From positions 1,385,001-1,449,000 of the forward strand of contig JAHDVF020001237.1 in NCBI GenBank assembly GCA_022606425.2: 64,000 nt of DNA, written 5' to 3'. Below are positions 54,457 through 63,894 of this stretch, piece after piece. This stretch comes from Lepidostoma basale (taxonomy: Eukaryota > Arthropoda > Insecta > Trichoptera > Lepidostomatidae). A program made the translations under genes and the position numbers. Numbering within the stretch: the first letter of the stretch is position 1; every line of letters starts with the position of its first letter. A model generated the notes under the pieces. That model searched no databases. It saw only the letters and a list, made by a program, of their open reading frames with translations, and was not told where the DNA came from.

Positions 54457-56009
54457 TGTAACGTAAGTTACTATTTCTTATTTATTTTCGGTTATCTTAA
54501 TATTCAGTGTTTAGCTCTAGACCCCATTCAAACCCCTAGTTCCCGTTTTTACCACCAGAGTGCTACTTTAAACTCTTGTTCCCGCGCGCTTCTCGGATTT
54601 GGCGCTAAATTCACCCCGATGTGTGCGCCCTCTGCAGTTCACTCTCAGCCCCTTCTGCGCAACCCATTCTGCGCAGCCGATTCGGCCCGACTTCACTTCG
54701 CTTTGAGCTGTCAACTTCGCGGCATCGATTGGAGGATCGCCGTTTCGACCCGCGATTTTCCCGATGGGATAATCCGTTTTCATCTAGCCTCATCCGCCAT
54801 GGAATAACTTCGAGCAAGGTATTTGCGGTACTTGCCATCGTGCCCATAAAATCTGTGGCATTATTTCAGGTTTTCTGCCAACTTGTCCTGCGCTATGGCG
54901 ATGCCAAAAGTGCATATCCGCTCCCAGGCCGTTTGTCAAGCCCGACCTTGCTGCGGTTGATTCCCTCCGCCACGGTCCGAGCCATCCTCTGCTCCCGAAA
55001 TTGCCGCCCACGTGTTGTCGCACATCATGCCCCGACAACGTGGTTGACCTCACCACCATGCGGAACTGCGAGGACCACTTCACGCCGCTTCAGACAGCAC
55101 CAACAGGTTAGGGAACCTCGTGTCTGCCAGGTGACGCTCTACATATTGATTTGCTGACCCACCATCTTCTGGTCAGCGTCGCTGATAACGTCTACGGACG
55201 ACGTCGCCGGTCGATGTCCTGACGAGCACGCCGTCGAGGAATCGCCTCAAACTGCCTCTTCATTATTTCACCATGTGCCTCTTTTTTTGTATACGTACGA
55301 CATCTCTAGCCCCTAGATAATAATTTTAACTATTGTATGTGTTATAATAAACCCTCATGTATTCCGTCATATGTCTTTCTTTACACCTTTCCCTATTCGA
55401 ATGACAAACAGCCGGAAAGTATCTCACGAGAAAACCGGAGATCTAAGGGCCCGCTCTCTGCGCTAGCCGAGGTAGGGAGAGACCCATTACATCATTACAC
55501 ACGGCTGCCCAGAAACGACTTTAAGCGAGGGGGCTTAAGAGCGTTTTTGCTGAACGTGTGGTAGAATGCAATTTTCCATAGGTTTACTTTCTGACAAGTC
55601 GGCATTATCGAGTGCCACGGAAGAAGGGCGCGGCTTCAAAGTGGTTCAGCCCTGTATTTATGTATGCGCAGGGTTTGCCGTCCTAAAGTCAACATTTACG
55701 CTTTATAAATCCATTTATTTTCAAGCAATTATAATGTTTCTTTTTATAAATACGAATGAAAACATCTGCTTTTTAAAAGCTTTATTAAAGTTTATAGGCA
55801 TGACTTGTTTCGCCTTTCTAAGGCATTATCAAATGATAAATAACTAACTAACCAACCATCACGCCGTCTCCCCGAAGGGGTAGGCAGAAAAAAATGGACT
55901 GCCACACTTTTCTTTCCTGACGTATTTCTCTGGCTTACTCAACATTCATACATCGTGTCATGCACGCGCGTCGATTTCTCTGACTCCTCACTTGGCCTAT
56001 TTGATTTAT
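54457..56009 (+). repeat. Left 1553-bp direct repeat (5' LTR plus extra sequence)
   Basis: Starts TGTAACGTAAGTTAC. Promoter-like GC-rich 54540-55260, then a TTATAATAAACC polyadenylation-like site at 55342-55353. 55745-55838 is a half foldback A; 55846-56009 is antisense LINE B 3' end. Apparent frames inside (54621-55157 and others) repeat identically in the right copy and are not known proteins. A donor-like CAG/GTGACG is at 55128-55136. Confidence 0.85.
55745..55838. mobile_element. Half foldback family A inside the left repeat
   Basis: 'aaatacgaatgaaaacatct', 'ggcatgacttgtttcgcct', 'ttctaaggcattatcaaatg'. Only the left arm; the identical copy is at 63278-63371. Confidence 0.75.
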
Positions 56010-56051
56010 ATGACTTTGATTTTATTTCTCTGACTCCTCACTTGGCCTATT
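55846..56051 (-). mobile_element. LINE family B 3' end fused to gag, with 50-bp duplication
   Basis: CTAACTAACCAACCATCACG and on, in antisense. The piece 'tttctctgactcctcacttg' occurs at 55975 and again at 56025, a 50-bp tandem duplication. LINE sequence ends at about 56051 and gag-frame sequence begins at once. Confidence 0.75.
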
Positions 56052-56057
56052 GTTCAG

Positions 56058-56894
56058 GCTGAGGAATTCAACTCACGGACGAGTGATGTCGTTCCACTCA
56101 CCATACCCCCCACCGTCGCTGACCTGCCGACCTCCGCCCCCCTTTCAATCGTGTCCTCTTCATCGGTTTCTCTAACACGACCCCCTGTAGAGCTTCAGCC
56201 CTTGAATGTTGATTTCGCATCGTGGCCTGTGCAACATTTCACCGGCGCGGAAGATGTGCGCGAATTTTTCACCCGTCTAGAAGAAATCGCCAAATCTAGA
56301 CGCTTCGACTCCCAATTGTTGCCATCTGTACTTCCCGAATTCCTCAAAGGCCGCGCTCTGACACACTATAGAGCGTATTGTACGACCTCCAGTGACTGGT
56401 TGCTCCTTAAGTCACAGTTCCTGCAGCGTTTCGAGGATGACGATTATGTCATCTCAAAGAAGCTGGAGATATGGTCCTCGCGCCAGTCTCAAAATGAATT
56501 AGCGGCAGACTACTTCGCCCGGGTAGTGAGCACCAATAATACCATTGGGGAGGACGGTCTCTCTGACCAGGAGATCCTCAAGGTATTAAGGAAGGGACTT
56601 TCGCCCAAATTAGCCCCCGTAATAATTTCAGCCAACTTCTCCTCCGTCGTGGAACTGGAGAGAGCATGCCAGACCTACGAAAGATTGATTGGTGGTTCGG
56701 ACCACCCCAGCCGCTCTGAACCTAAATCCGGCCCCTACGTCCAGAAATCCCTAGCTGCCGTTCGTGTGCCTCCCAAGAGCCCCCTAAGATGTTTCTCCTG
56801 CAAAAACCTGGGCCATATCGCCAAGAATTGCAGAAAAAAAAACCTTCCTGACACCTCTAGACCACCCCCCAGTTTTTTCGCAACAAAAAACTAG
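56058..56894 (+). CDS. gag: Gag protein, 5' end incomplete
   Basis: Structural protein of the retrotransposon particle; binds and packages the element RNA. The frame is open from 56034 to the stop at 56892-56894. It has no ATG at all; the earliest alternative is GTG at 56151. The C-terminus carries one CCHC zinc knuckle, CFSCKNLGHIAKNC (about 56790-56833), spacing C-2-C-4-H-4-C. The centre is a retrotransposon-gag type helical region with WLLLKSQFLQRFEDDDY and YFARVV. Missing ATG means the start is lost by rearrangement, supplied by an upstream exon (a good acceptor TTGTTCAG precedes 56058), or non-AUG. It ends at a programmed -1 frameshift site into pol. Confidence 0.85.
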   Translation, partial: AEEFNSRTSDVVPLTIPPTVADLPTSAPLSIVSSSSVSLTRPPVELQPLNVDFASWPVQHFTGAEDVREFFTRLEEIAKSRRFDSQLLPSVLPEFLKGRALTHYRAYCTTSSDWLLLKSQFLQRFEDDDYVISKKLEIWSSRQSQNELAADYFARVVSTNNTIGEDGLSDQEILKVLRKGLSPKLAPVIISANFSSVVELERACQTYERLIGGSDHPSRSEPKSGPYVQKSLAAVRVPPKSPLRCFSCKNLGHIAKNCRKKNLPDTSRPPPSFFATKN

Positions 56895-56950
56895 CAGCTA
56901 GCCAGTCTCCCATAATCCCGCGCTCAGCGGAGTGGTTAGACTGGCTGGCT
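56885..56950 (+). promoter_or_regulatory. Programmed -1 ribosomal frameshift signal
   Basis: Slippery heptamer A AAA AAC at 56885-56891, in the gag frame as ACA AAA AAC TAG. Four bases later a 13-bp stem starts: 56896-56908 pairs with 56938-56950 (one G-T pair), with a nested 4-bp CCGC/GCGG hairpin in the 29-base loop (56918-56930). Slipping back one base enters the pol frame, which is open without a stop from 56891 to 60085. Heptamer type, spacing and stem agree with known retroviral and retrotransposon -1 signals. Confidence 0.85.
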
Positions 56951-59900
56951 TCGGTAAAATTATTCCACGAAACCTGGTATCTCCATGCGGTAAAAATTAC
57001 AAATGCCCGTGACAATCGCCCATACTTGAATTTTAAAATCCACAGTGTCCCCTTTCGCGGTCTGCTTGATTCCGGTGCAGCCATCAACATCTTAGGCGGA
57101 AATCTGTACCAATCCTTTATTAATCTCAATTATAAAATCACCCCTGGTAATTGTTCAATTCACACGGTCGATAATACCTCCCACCGTAGTATCGGAACCG
57201 TTACCTTGCCCATTCGTTATGACAATACCACCACCTGGGTATCATTCGTCCTAGTCCCTTCCCTAAACGACTGTTTCATCCTTGGAGTCCCTTTTCTTGA
57301 ATCATCTGGACTCACTCCCAGGCTATTTCCTGGACATCTGGATAACAAACCAGCCAAACAGTCAAATACTCAACCCGTGTACTCAGTGAATCCCTCGCCA
57401 TCTTGTCTCGTCCCTGCCGAAGAATTGAATCCTGCTCAGTCCAAGGACTTGGACCGAATTAAAAACTTGTTCGAACAAATTTCTTTCGAAAAGATAGGTC
57501 TGGGCAGGACCCACCTTGTTAATCACGAGATCGACACGGGTAACCATCCGCCGGTTAAACAGAAAACATTCCCCCAATCCCATGTTCGCCGCCAACAATT
57601 AATAGAGGAACTAGAGAGAATGATCTCGCTGGACGTAGTTGAACCCTGCAAGAGCCCGTGGCTAAATAATGTATTTATTGTCCCCAAAAAGGATGGTTCT
57701 GCACGATTCGTTCTGGATCCGCGAAAACTAAATTCGATTACCAAAGCCGACTGTTATCGCTTACCGAACATTGACCGAATTCTAAGCAACCTGCGTGACA
57801 CTAAATACCTTACTGCCCTTGATTTAAGCATGGGGTTCTGGCAGATGCCCCTGACTAGAGAATCAATGATTAAAACCGCATTCTTTATTGAGGGTAGGGG
57901 TCAGTTTTGTTTCAAAGTTACTCCATTCGGGATCGCCAATATACCGAGCCAGTTGCAAAGGTTAATGGATGCTCTATTTTGTGATCTCGGTGACCATGTT
58001 TTTTGTTATCTCGATGACATTCTTATTTGCAGTCCAGATTTTGAATCTCACGTCAGCACACTCGCCCTGGTTTGCGAACGTCTGCGCGAGGCCAACCTCA
58101 CTATTCGTCTAGGCAAATCAGAATTCTGCAAATCTTCACTGAAGTACTTAGGCCATGTGATTGATCGTGAAGGAATAAGAACTGACCCAGATAAGATTAA
58201 GGTAATGATTGATTTCCCCCGTCCCACATCTACCAAAGAAGTTAAATCCTTCTTAGGCTGTGCCAGTTACTATCGTAAATTCATTGCACATTTTGCCGAA
58301 ATTGCTGCCCCTTTATGCCGTTTAACAAGTATAAAGCTTAAAGGCACTTCCTTCCAATGGAACGAAGAGGCTGAACAATCATTTGTTGCCCTAAAAAATA
58401 TTATGACTACCGCCCCTGTGTTGAAACCCCCTGATTATTCTGTACCCTACATTCTTACTTGTGATGCCAGTGGTATTAGTATTGGTAGCTTCCTTGCCCA
58501 AAAAATGCCTGACGGTTCCGAGCATGCTATAGCGTATTTTTCCCGAAAACTGACTGCTCCTGAACGTTCCTATTCTACCACTGAACGCGAACTATTGTCT
58601 ATTGTGGATTCGGTACATCATTTCAGGAGTTACCTGGATGGCACACACTTTACGGTCCAAAGTGATCATGGCTGTCTCAAATATTTGAACAATCTGTCAT
58701 CGCCAGGAGGCAGACTCGCCAGATGGGCTTGCCGTCTATCACAATATAGTTTCGATTTTGTATATAAAAAAGGTTGCGAAAACAATTTAGCTGATGCCCT
58801 AAGTCGCATCGAAGTGTCCTCCCTGACCTTCCCTCCGCCCTTCACTAACGTGACTGATCAAACCTATCTAAATCTATATTCGGCATGTAAGGATAACCCG
58901 CAGTCGACAGCCAACTATCTTATCAATAACAAACACCTGTACCGTTATTCGAAATCAGGAAACTCCTCGCGCCCTGACTCCAGCAGCTACCTCTGGAAGG
59001 TTGTTGTACCCGCTAATGAAATCCCCCATGTTATATCTGACTTTCATAACAACTTCTGTCATCCCGGGATTGAAAAAACATTTAGAACCCTCTCGCAAAC
59101 ATTTTATTGGAGCAATATGCGTCGCACTATCAAACAATTCATAAAAACTTGCGACACCTGCAAGGCCTATAAGCATAGCACGCAGTCCCCTTTAGGTTTA
59201 ATGACGGTGCCTAAACGCCTTTCTAAACCCCTCGTCTCCTTGTCTGCAGACCTCGTAGGGCCACTCCCGATGTCCAATCATCGCTTCTGTCACATTCTGA
59301 CAGTAGTAGACAACTTTTCAAAATTTGTTTGGGCGTTTCCCCTTAGGACAGCCAACTCCAAAACTGTAATTAAATTACTCGAGGAGAAAATATTTCTGCC
59401 TTACTCTGTTCCCCGTACGCTTATTATCGACAACAGAAGTCAATTTGTCTCCAAGGAGTTCCGTAAGTTCACTGAAACCTATGGAATACAAGACTTGTAC
59501 TACAACGCCCGCTATCATCCTCAGAACAATGTAAGCGAACGTCATAATGCAAACATCATTACCGCACTGGCAATTCTGGTAGGGAATAATCAACGGACTT
59601 GGTGTTCAAAGCTTCCACAGATCTCATCTTGCTTAAATAATACTGTCAGTATTGCTACAGGATATACCCCGTTCTTTCTTTTGCACGGCTTTGAAACTGC
59701 TCCCCACGGTTCATTTCACAATAAATTTGTTCGTGAATCAAACTCCCATAATCCATCTGACATCACCTCGGACTACGCATCTGGCCTACTTAGAATGGAA
59801 AATGTCTATGAAGAAGTTTCTTCCGCACTACTCCAAGCCTTCCAACGGAACGCTACTCGGTATAATCTAAGGCGTAAATCTTGTACCTTGCATGTCGGAC

Positions 59901-60085
59901 AACTGGTCTGGCGCCGTGCCTTCCTTCAATCTGACGCTTCAAGGTACATATCTGCCAAACTGTGTCCCAGATTTATCAAGTGCAGGATACTCAAAAGAAT
60001 TTCAGATACCATATATGAACTGTCTGATATGGCTGGAAAAAGTATCGGTACATTTCACATCAAGGACTTAGTCAAACAGGAATAG
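56891..60085 (+). CDS. pol: Pol polyprotein: protease, RT, RNase H, integrase
   Basis: Made as a gag-pol fusion by -1 frameshift; there is no ATG at its start (the first in-frame candidate is TTG at 57026; residues below count from there). Protease: DSGA at 15-18. Reverse transcriptase: FVLDPRKLN near 228-236, LDLS at 265-268, catalytic YLDD at 328-331. RNase H: D480 (TCDASG), E522 (ERELL), D547 (QSDHG). Integrase: zinc finger H674, H679, C709, C712; catalytic D742, D802 and E838 with 35 residues between the last two. The integrase block usually DNGSQF reads DNRSQF. A GPY/F-like C-terminal module ends the protein; no chromodomain. No stop or frame shift over 1065 codons. Copies the element RNA into DNA and inserts it. 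Confidence 0.93.
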   Translation, partial: LAASQSPIIPRSAEWLDWLASVKLFHETWYLHAVKITNARDNRPYLNFKIHSVPFRGLLDSGAAINILGGNLYQSFINLNYKITPGNCSIHTVDNTSHRSIGTVTLPIRYDNTTTWVSFVLVPSLNDCFILGVPFLESSGLTPRLFPGHLDNKPAKQSNTQPVYSVNPSPSCLVPAEELNPAQSKDLDRIKNLFEQISFEKIGLGRTHLVNHEIDTGNHPPVKQKTFPQSHVRRQQLIEELERMISLDVVEPCKSPWLNNVFIVPKKDGSARFVLDPRKLNSITKADCYRLPNIDRILSNLRDTKYLTALDLSMGFWQMPLTRESMIKTAFFIEGRGQFCFKVTPFGIANIPSQLQRLMDALFCDLGDHVFCYLDDILICSPDFESHVSTLALVCERLREANLTIRLGKSEFCKSSLKYLGHVIDREGIRTDPDKIKVMIDFPRPTSTKEVKSFLGCASYYRKFIAHFAEIAAPLCRLTSIKLKGTSFQWNEEAEQSFVALKNIMTTAPVLKPPDYSVPYILTCDASGISIGSFLAQKMPDGSEHAIAYFSRKLTAPERSYSTTERELLSIVDSVHHFRSYLDGTHFTVQSDHGCLKYLNNLSSPGGRLARWACRLSQYSFDFVYKKGCENNLADALSRIEVSSLTFPPPFTNVTDQTYLNLYSACKDNPQSTANYLINNKHLYRYSKSGNSSRPDSSSYLWKVVVPANEIPHVISDFHNNFCHPGIEKTFRTLSQTFYWSNMRRTIKQFIKTCDTCKAYKHSTQSPLGLMTVPKRLSKPLVSLSADLVGPLPMSNHRFCHILTVVDNFSKFVWAFPLRTANSKTVIKLLEEKIFLPYSVPRTLIIDNRSQFVSKEFRKFTETYGIQDLYYNARYHPQNNVSERHNANIITALAILVGNNQRTWCSKLPQISSCLNNTVSIATGYTPFFLLHGFETAPHGSFHNKFVRESNSHNPSDITSDYASGLLRMENVYEEVSSALLQAFQRNATRYNLRRKSCTLHVGQLVWRRAFLQSDASRYISAKLCPRFIKCRILKRISDTIYELSDMAGKSIGTFHIKDLVKQE

Positions 60086-61012
60086 TTTCTAAGTTAAACT
60101 TAAAACTTAGTGGCGCCCAAATATATTAACCTATGACTCAAACCTTTGTCTTAATATGTATTTTTGTTCTCAAGGGACTCGCATAATTTCCATCATTTCG
60201 CGAGGACGGGTAAGCGACCCCGGGACCCTAGCCATTACTGCTATTCCTAGCATACTTTCCCCCATAGCAGTAGTGTCCTTCAATCTAACCTTGTTTCCTT
60301 CCTCATTATGCATCCTATCCCCACTATGATTGCCCCCTTCCTTGTGCCAATTTCTATCTTACTTGCGTTTGTAGTGTCTATTGTGTTATGGTATGTATGA
60401 ATAAGCGCCTGATGAAGAATAAACTGCCCCCATTCACCACTTGATCTAGTTGTGTTAGGAGCGCTCTAAGAGAAGATGCCTGTATCCATCGAATGCATGA
60501 ATAATTGTAAATTTCCCGAACGCTAGAGACACTTGGTAGACCTACAGATGCATTTGTATTATGGTTTGGTTATATTTTCCCTTCCTACTTGAGTGTTCCA
60601 TGTTCTTGTGTGTTCTGGATGGTTTAAAAACTTCTTTTATTTGTGTGGAATACAAGATTGTCCATCACTTATAATATTATGAACTTTTCCATCTCACCTG
60701 AACAGAAATTTTATTGACATATCATTTTTGTATGTGCAAATTGTCTAAATTTATAACTATTGTAACACCAATTTCTTTATAAACTTGTTTGTTTTTTACT
60801 TCTTATTTATTATTATATATGTTCATGTGTGTTTTGGGTCGTGAGTCAGTTAAAGGTGTTGCATATTGGATTGGTAATCACTTTTACGATTGAGTTCACT
60901 TCTCTGATTCACCTGAACAATAACGTCCATTATATGTTTTAAAATGTTGTAGATATATATGTTGTTTCAGTCACCTGTAGAATTTGTTTTTGTAGAGAAT
61001 AGAAGGAGTCAG
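60086..61012 (+). other. Non-coding 3' region of the retrotransposon
   Basis: No env-like frame; stops in all frames. A TGGCGCCCAA decamer at 60111-60120 resembles the start of a tRNA primer-binding site but lies on the wrong side of pol. Confidence 0.6.
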
Positions 61013-61210
61013 AACGCTATAGGTATACAGCCTTAGAATATGTAGATGTGCCTTATTTTCCGAGGCGAAAGGGAGCCAGACCCTAATAAAAAGCAACGCT
61101 ATAGGTATACAGCCTTAGAATATGTAGATGTGCCTTATTATCCGAGGCGAAAGGGAGCTAGACCCTAATACAAAGCAACGCTATAGGTATACAGCCTCAT
61201 AATATGTAAA
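61013..61210 (+). repeat. 82-bp tandem repeat, 2.4 units
   Basis: Units start at 61013, 61095 and 61177 with 'aacgctataggtatacagcc'. Units one and two differ by only a few bases. Confidence 0.9.
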
Positions 61211-61479
61211 CGGACATGCCTCTGCTGTATGTAATTTAAATTTTTGTTTTTACTGGTGACTGAACACATAATATTGTTGTAACTGTTTTTCTTTATAATC
61301 TATCATCTAGGCTAGAGATGTCCAACAATAATTTACCTCAAGACCCTAACCCCTTCTCCTTTTAGAATCAGTGAGTGCTATTTACCTGCAAAGGAAAAAA
61401 AAAACAATTGTCTCTTTTGTGCTGTGGAAACTTTAAAACAATGATAATTTTTGTATTTATAACTTAACTGTGTTTGTGT

Positions 61480-61930
61480 TTTTACCTGAACTATAATTTG
61501 TATTTTTTTTTAAACTTAACAATTTGTAATATGTCAAACTAACTGCTAACCTAAGACTTAAACCTGCTTTCTCTGTGTTTAATGATCATTAATATTCAGA
61601 ATTAAACTATGATTTGTTTTTTTTAAAATAAATTTTGTTTGTAAAATGTTTAACTAACTGTAACCTAGGATTTAAACCTGTTTTTATTGTGTTTAATGAT
61701 CCTTAATTTTCTGAACTTGTGACTATAGTTTGTATTTTTAAACTAAACTTAACAATTTGTAATATGTCAAACTAACTGCTACCTTTTAGGATATAAACCT
61801 CTCCCATGTGTATAATGATACATTTTTTTAACTTGTGAATCTAATTTGTACTTTGAAATAAACTGTCTTTGTATTTCTCAATTGTCCAAACTGTCACCTT
61901 CTAGGATTTAATCCACGTGTAACTTTTGTA
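61480..61930 (+). repeat. About 117-bp tandem repeat, four diverged units
   Basis: Blocks 'aactaactg', 'taacctaggatttaaacctg', 'tgtgtttaatgatc' and 'gaactt..gactata' recur with a period near 115-120. Diverged and AT-rich. Confidence 0.75.
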
Positions 61931-61978
61931 TGCCATTCACTGAAGGAGCTTTTTTTTTATTATTTTTTTTTATTCCAC

Positions 61979-61989
61979 ATAAGAGCGAG
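61979..61989 (+). other. Possible polypurine tract
   Basis: 'ataagagcgag' directly before the right repeat is the only purine-rich stretch in the correct place for plus-strand priming. Short and imperfect. Confidence 0.4.
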
Positions 61990-63542
61990 TGTAACGTAAG
62001 TTACTATTTCTTATTTATTTTCGGTTATCTTAATATTCAGTGTTTAGCTCTAGACCCCATTCAAACCCCTAGTTCCCGTTTTTACCACCAGAGTGCTACT
62101 TTAAACTCTTGTTCCCGCGCGCTTCTCGGATTTGGCGCTAAATTCACCCCGATGTGTGCGCCCTCTGCAGTTCACTCTCAGCCCCTTCTGCGCAACCCAT
62201 TCTGCGCAGCCGATTCGGCCCGACTTCACTTCGCTTTGAGCTGTCAACTTCGCGGCATCGATTGGAGGATCGCCGTTTCGACCCGCGATTTTCCCGATGG
62301 GATAATCCGTTTTCATCTAGCCTCATCCGCCATGGAATAACTTCGAGCAAGGTATTTGCGGTACTTGCCATCGTGCCCATAAAATCTGTGGCATTATTTC
62401 AGGTTTTCTGCCAACTTGTCCTGCGCTATGGCGATGCCAAAAGTGCATATCCGCTCCCAGGCCGTTTGTCAAGCCCGACCTTGCTGCGGTTGATTCCCTC
62501 CGCCACGGTCCGAGCCATCCTCTGCTCCCGAAATTGCCGCCCACGTGTTGTCGCACATCATGCCCCGACAACGTGGTTGACCTCACCACCATGCGGAACT
62601 GCGAGGACCACTTCACGCCGCTTCAGACAGCACCAACAGGTTAGGGAACCTCGTGTCTGCCAGGTGACGCTCTACATATTGATTTGCTGACCCACCATCT
62701 TCTGGTCAGCGTCGCTGATAACGTCTACGGACGACGTCGCCGGTCGATGTCCTGACGAGCACGCCGTCGAGGAATCTCCTCAAACAGCCTCTTCATTATT
62801 TCACCATGTGCCTCTTTTTTTGTATACGTACGACATCTCTAGCCCCTAGATAATAATTTTAACTATTGTATGTGTTATAATAAACCCTCATGTATTCCGT
62901 CATATGTCTTTCTTTACACCTTTCCCTATTCGAATGACAAACAGCCGGAAAGTATCTCACGAGAAAACCGGAGATCTAAGGGCCCGCTCTCTGCGCTAGC
63001 CGAGGTAGGGAGAGACCCATTACATCATTACACACGGCTGCCCAGAAACGACTTTAAGCGAGGGGGCTTAAGAGCGTTTTTGCTGAACGTGTGGTAGAAT
63101 GCAATTTTCCATAGGTTTACTTTCTGACAAGTCGGCATTATCGAGTGCCACGGAAGAAGGGCGCGGCTTCAAAGTGGTTCAGCCCTGTATTTATGTATGC
63201 GCAGGGTTTGCCGTCCTAAAGTCAACATTTACGCTTTATAAATCCATTTATTTTCAAGCAATTATAATGTTTCTTTTTATAAATACGAATGAAAACATCT
63301 GCTTTTTAAAAGCTTTATTAAAGTTTATAGGCATGACTTGTTTCGCCTTTCTAAGGCATTATCAAATGATAAATAACTAACTAACCAACCATCACGCCGT
63401 CTCCCCGAAGGGGTAGGCAGAAAAAAATGGACTGCCACACTTTTCTTTCCTGACGTATTTCTCTGGCTTACTCAACATTCATACATCGTGTCATGCACGC
63501 GCGTCGATTTCTCTGACTCCTCACTTGGCCTATTTGATTTAT
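61990..63542 (+). repeat. Right 1553-bp direct repeat (3' LTR plus extra sequence)
   Basis: Same content as 54457-56009. It runs without a break into LINE B, which continues to about 63880. The end of identity at 63542 is therefore inside a LINE and not at an LTR edge. Confidence 0.85.
63278..63371. mobile_element. Half foldback family A inside the right repeat
   Basis: Identical to 55745-55838. In this copy it sits directly before the 3' end of the continuous LINE B. Confidence 0.75.
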
Positions 63543-63880
63543 TTGATTGTGCTACGTTTTCCTCGGTCTTCCTCTATTTCTGGTTCCATTTACATCATTA
63601 ACATATAATTTTTTTATCATTCTTTCTTCATTCACTCTTTCCATATGTCCAAACCATCTTAATGATCCTTTCATTATTTTGTTCATGACACATTCACACC
63701 ATCATTCGCAACGCATTCACTTCTTATATTTTCATTGGACACTCTATCATTCACAGAGTATCCATACATTCGTCTAAGAGATCTCATTTCTACTGCATTT
63801 ATTCTACTTTCATTCTTCTTTTGCCAGTTCCATGCTTCGCTTCCATACATAAGGGTACTTCGATCTTTCATCTCTCATCA
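63379..63880 (-). pseudogene. LINE family B, C-terminal and 3' part (longest)
   Basis: Minus strand starts LMYGSEAWNWQKKNESRINA, VEMRSLRRMYGYSVNDRVSN, ENIRSEC near 63683-63871, then decays toward the (TTAG)n end at 63379. This reads like the 'YGSE-W ... AVEMR-LRR..G....DR..N..IR' tail of a LINE reverse transcriptase and defines family B best. Confidence 0.8.
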
Positions 63881-63894
63881 AATGATAATGTTTA

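Larger units (their letters stand above)
54457..63542 (+). mobile_element. Ty3/gypsy LTR retrotransposon (young)
   Basis: Two 1553-bp direct repeats (54457-56009 and 61990-63542, offset 7533) differ by eye at only two bases (55244/62777 and 55253/62786). Between them lie gag and pol in the Ty3/gypsy order protease, reverse transcriptase, RNase H, integrase. No env frame follows pol. There is a 1.9-kb non-coding 3' region with tandem repeats. The repeats are longer than the true LTR probably is: their last 270 or so bases are foldback A plus LINE B sequence. No clear target duplication, and no primer-binding site after the left repeat. Confidence 0.9.

Noticed and set aside
54621..55157. 178-codon frame in each 1553-bp repeat
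   Set aside because: It repeats identically at 62154-62690, lies in the promoter-rich LTR part, overlaps frames on the other strand and matches no known protein. Kept only as a possible spliced leader in the findings.
56857..57129. 90-codon minus-strand frame
   Set aside because: Shadow of the gag-pol overlap.
60086..61989. Search for an env gene
   Set aside because: No frame of useful length and no signal peptide or membrane segment; the region is tandem repeats and AT-rich DNA.
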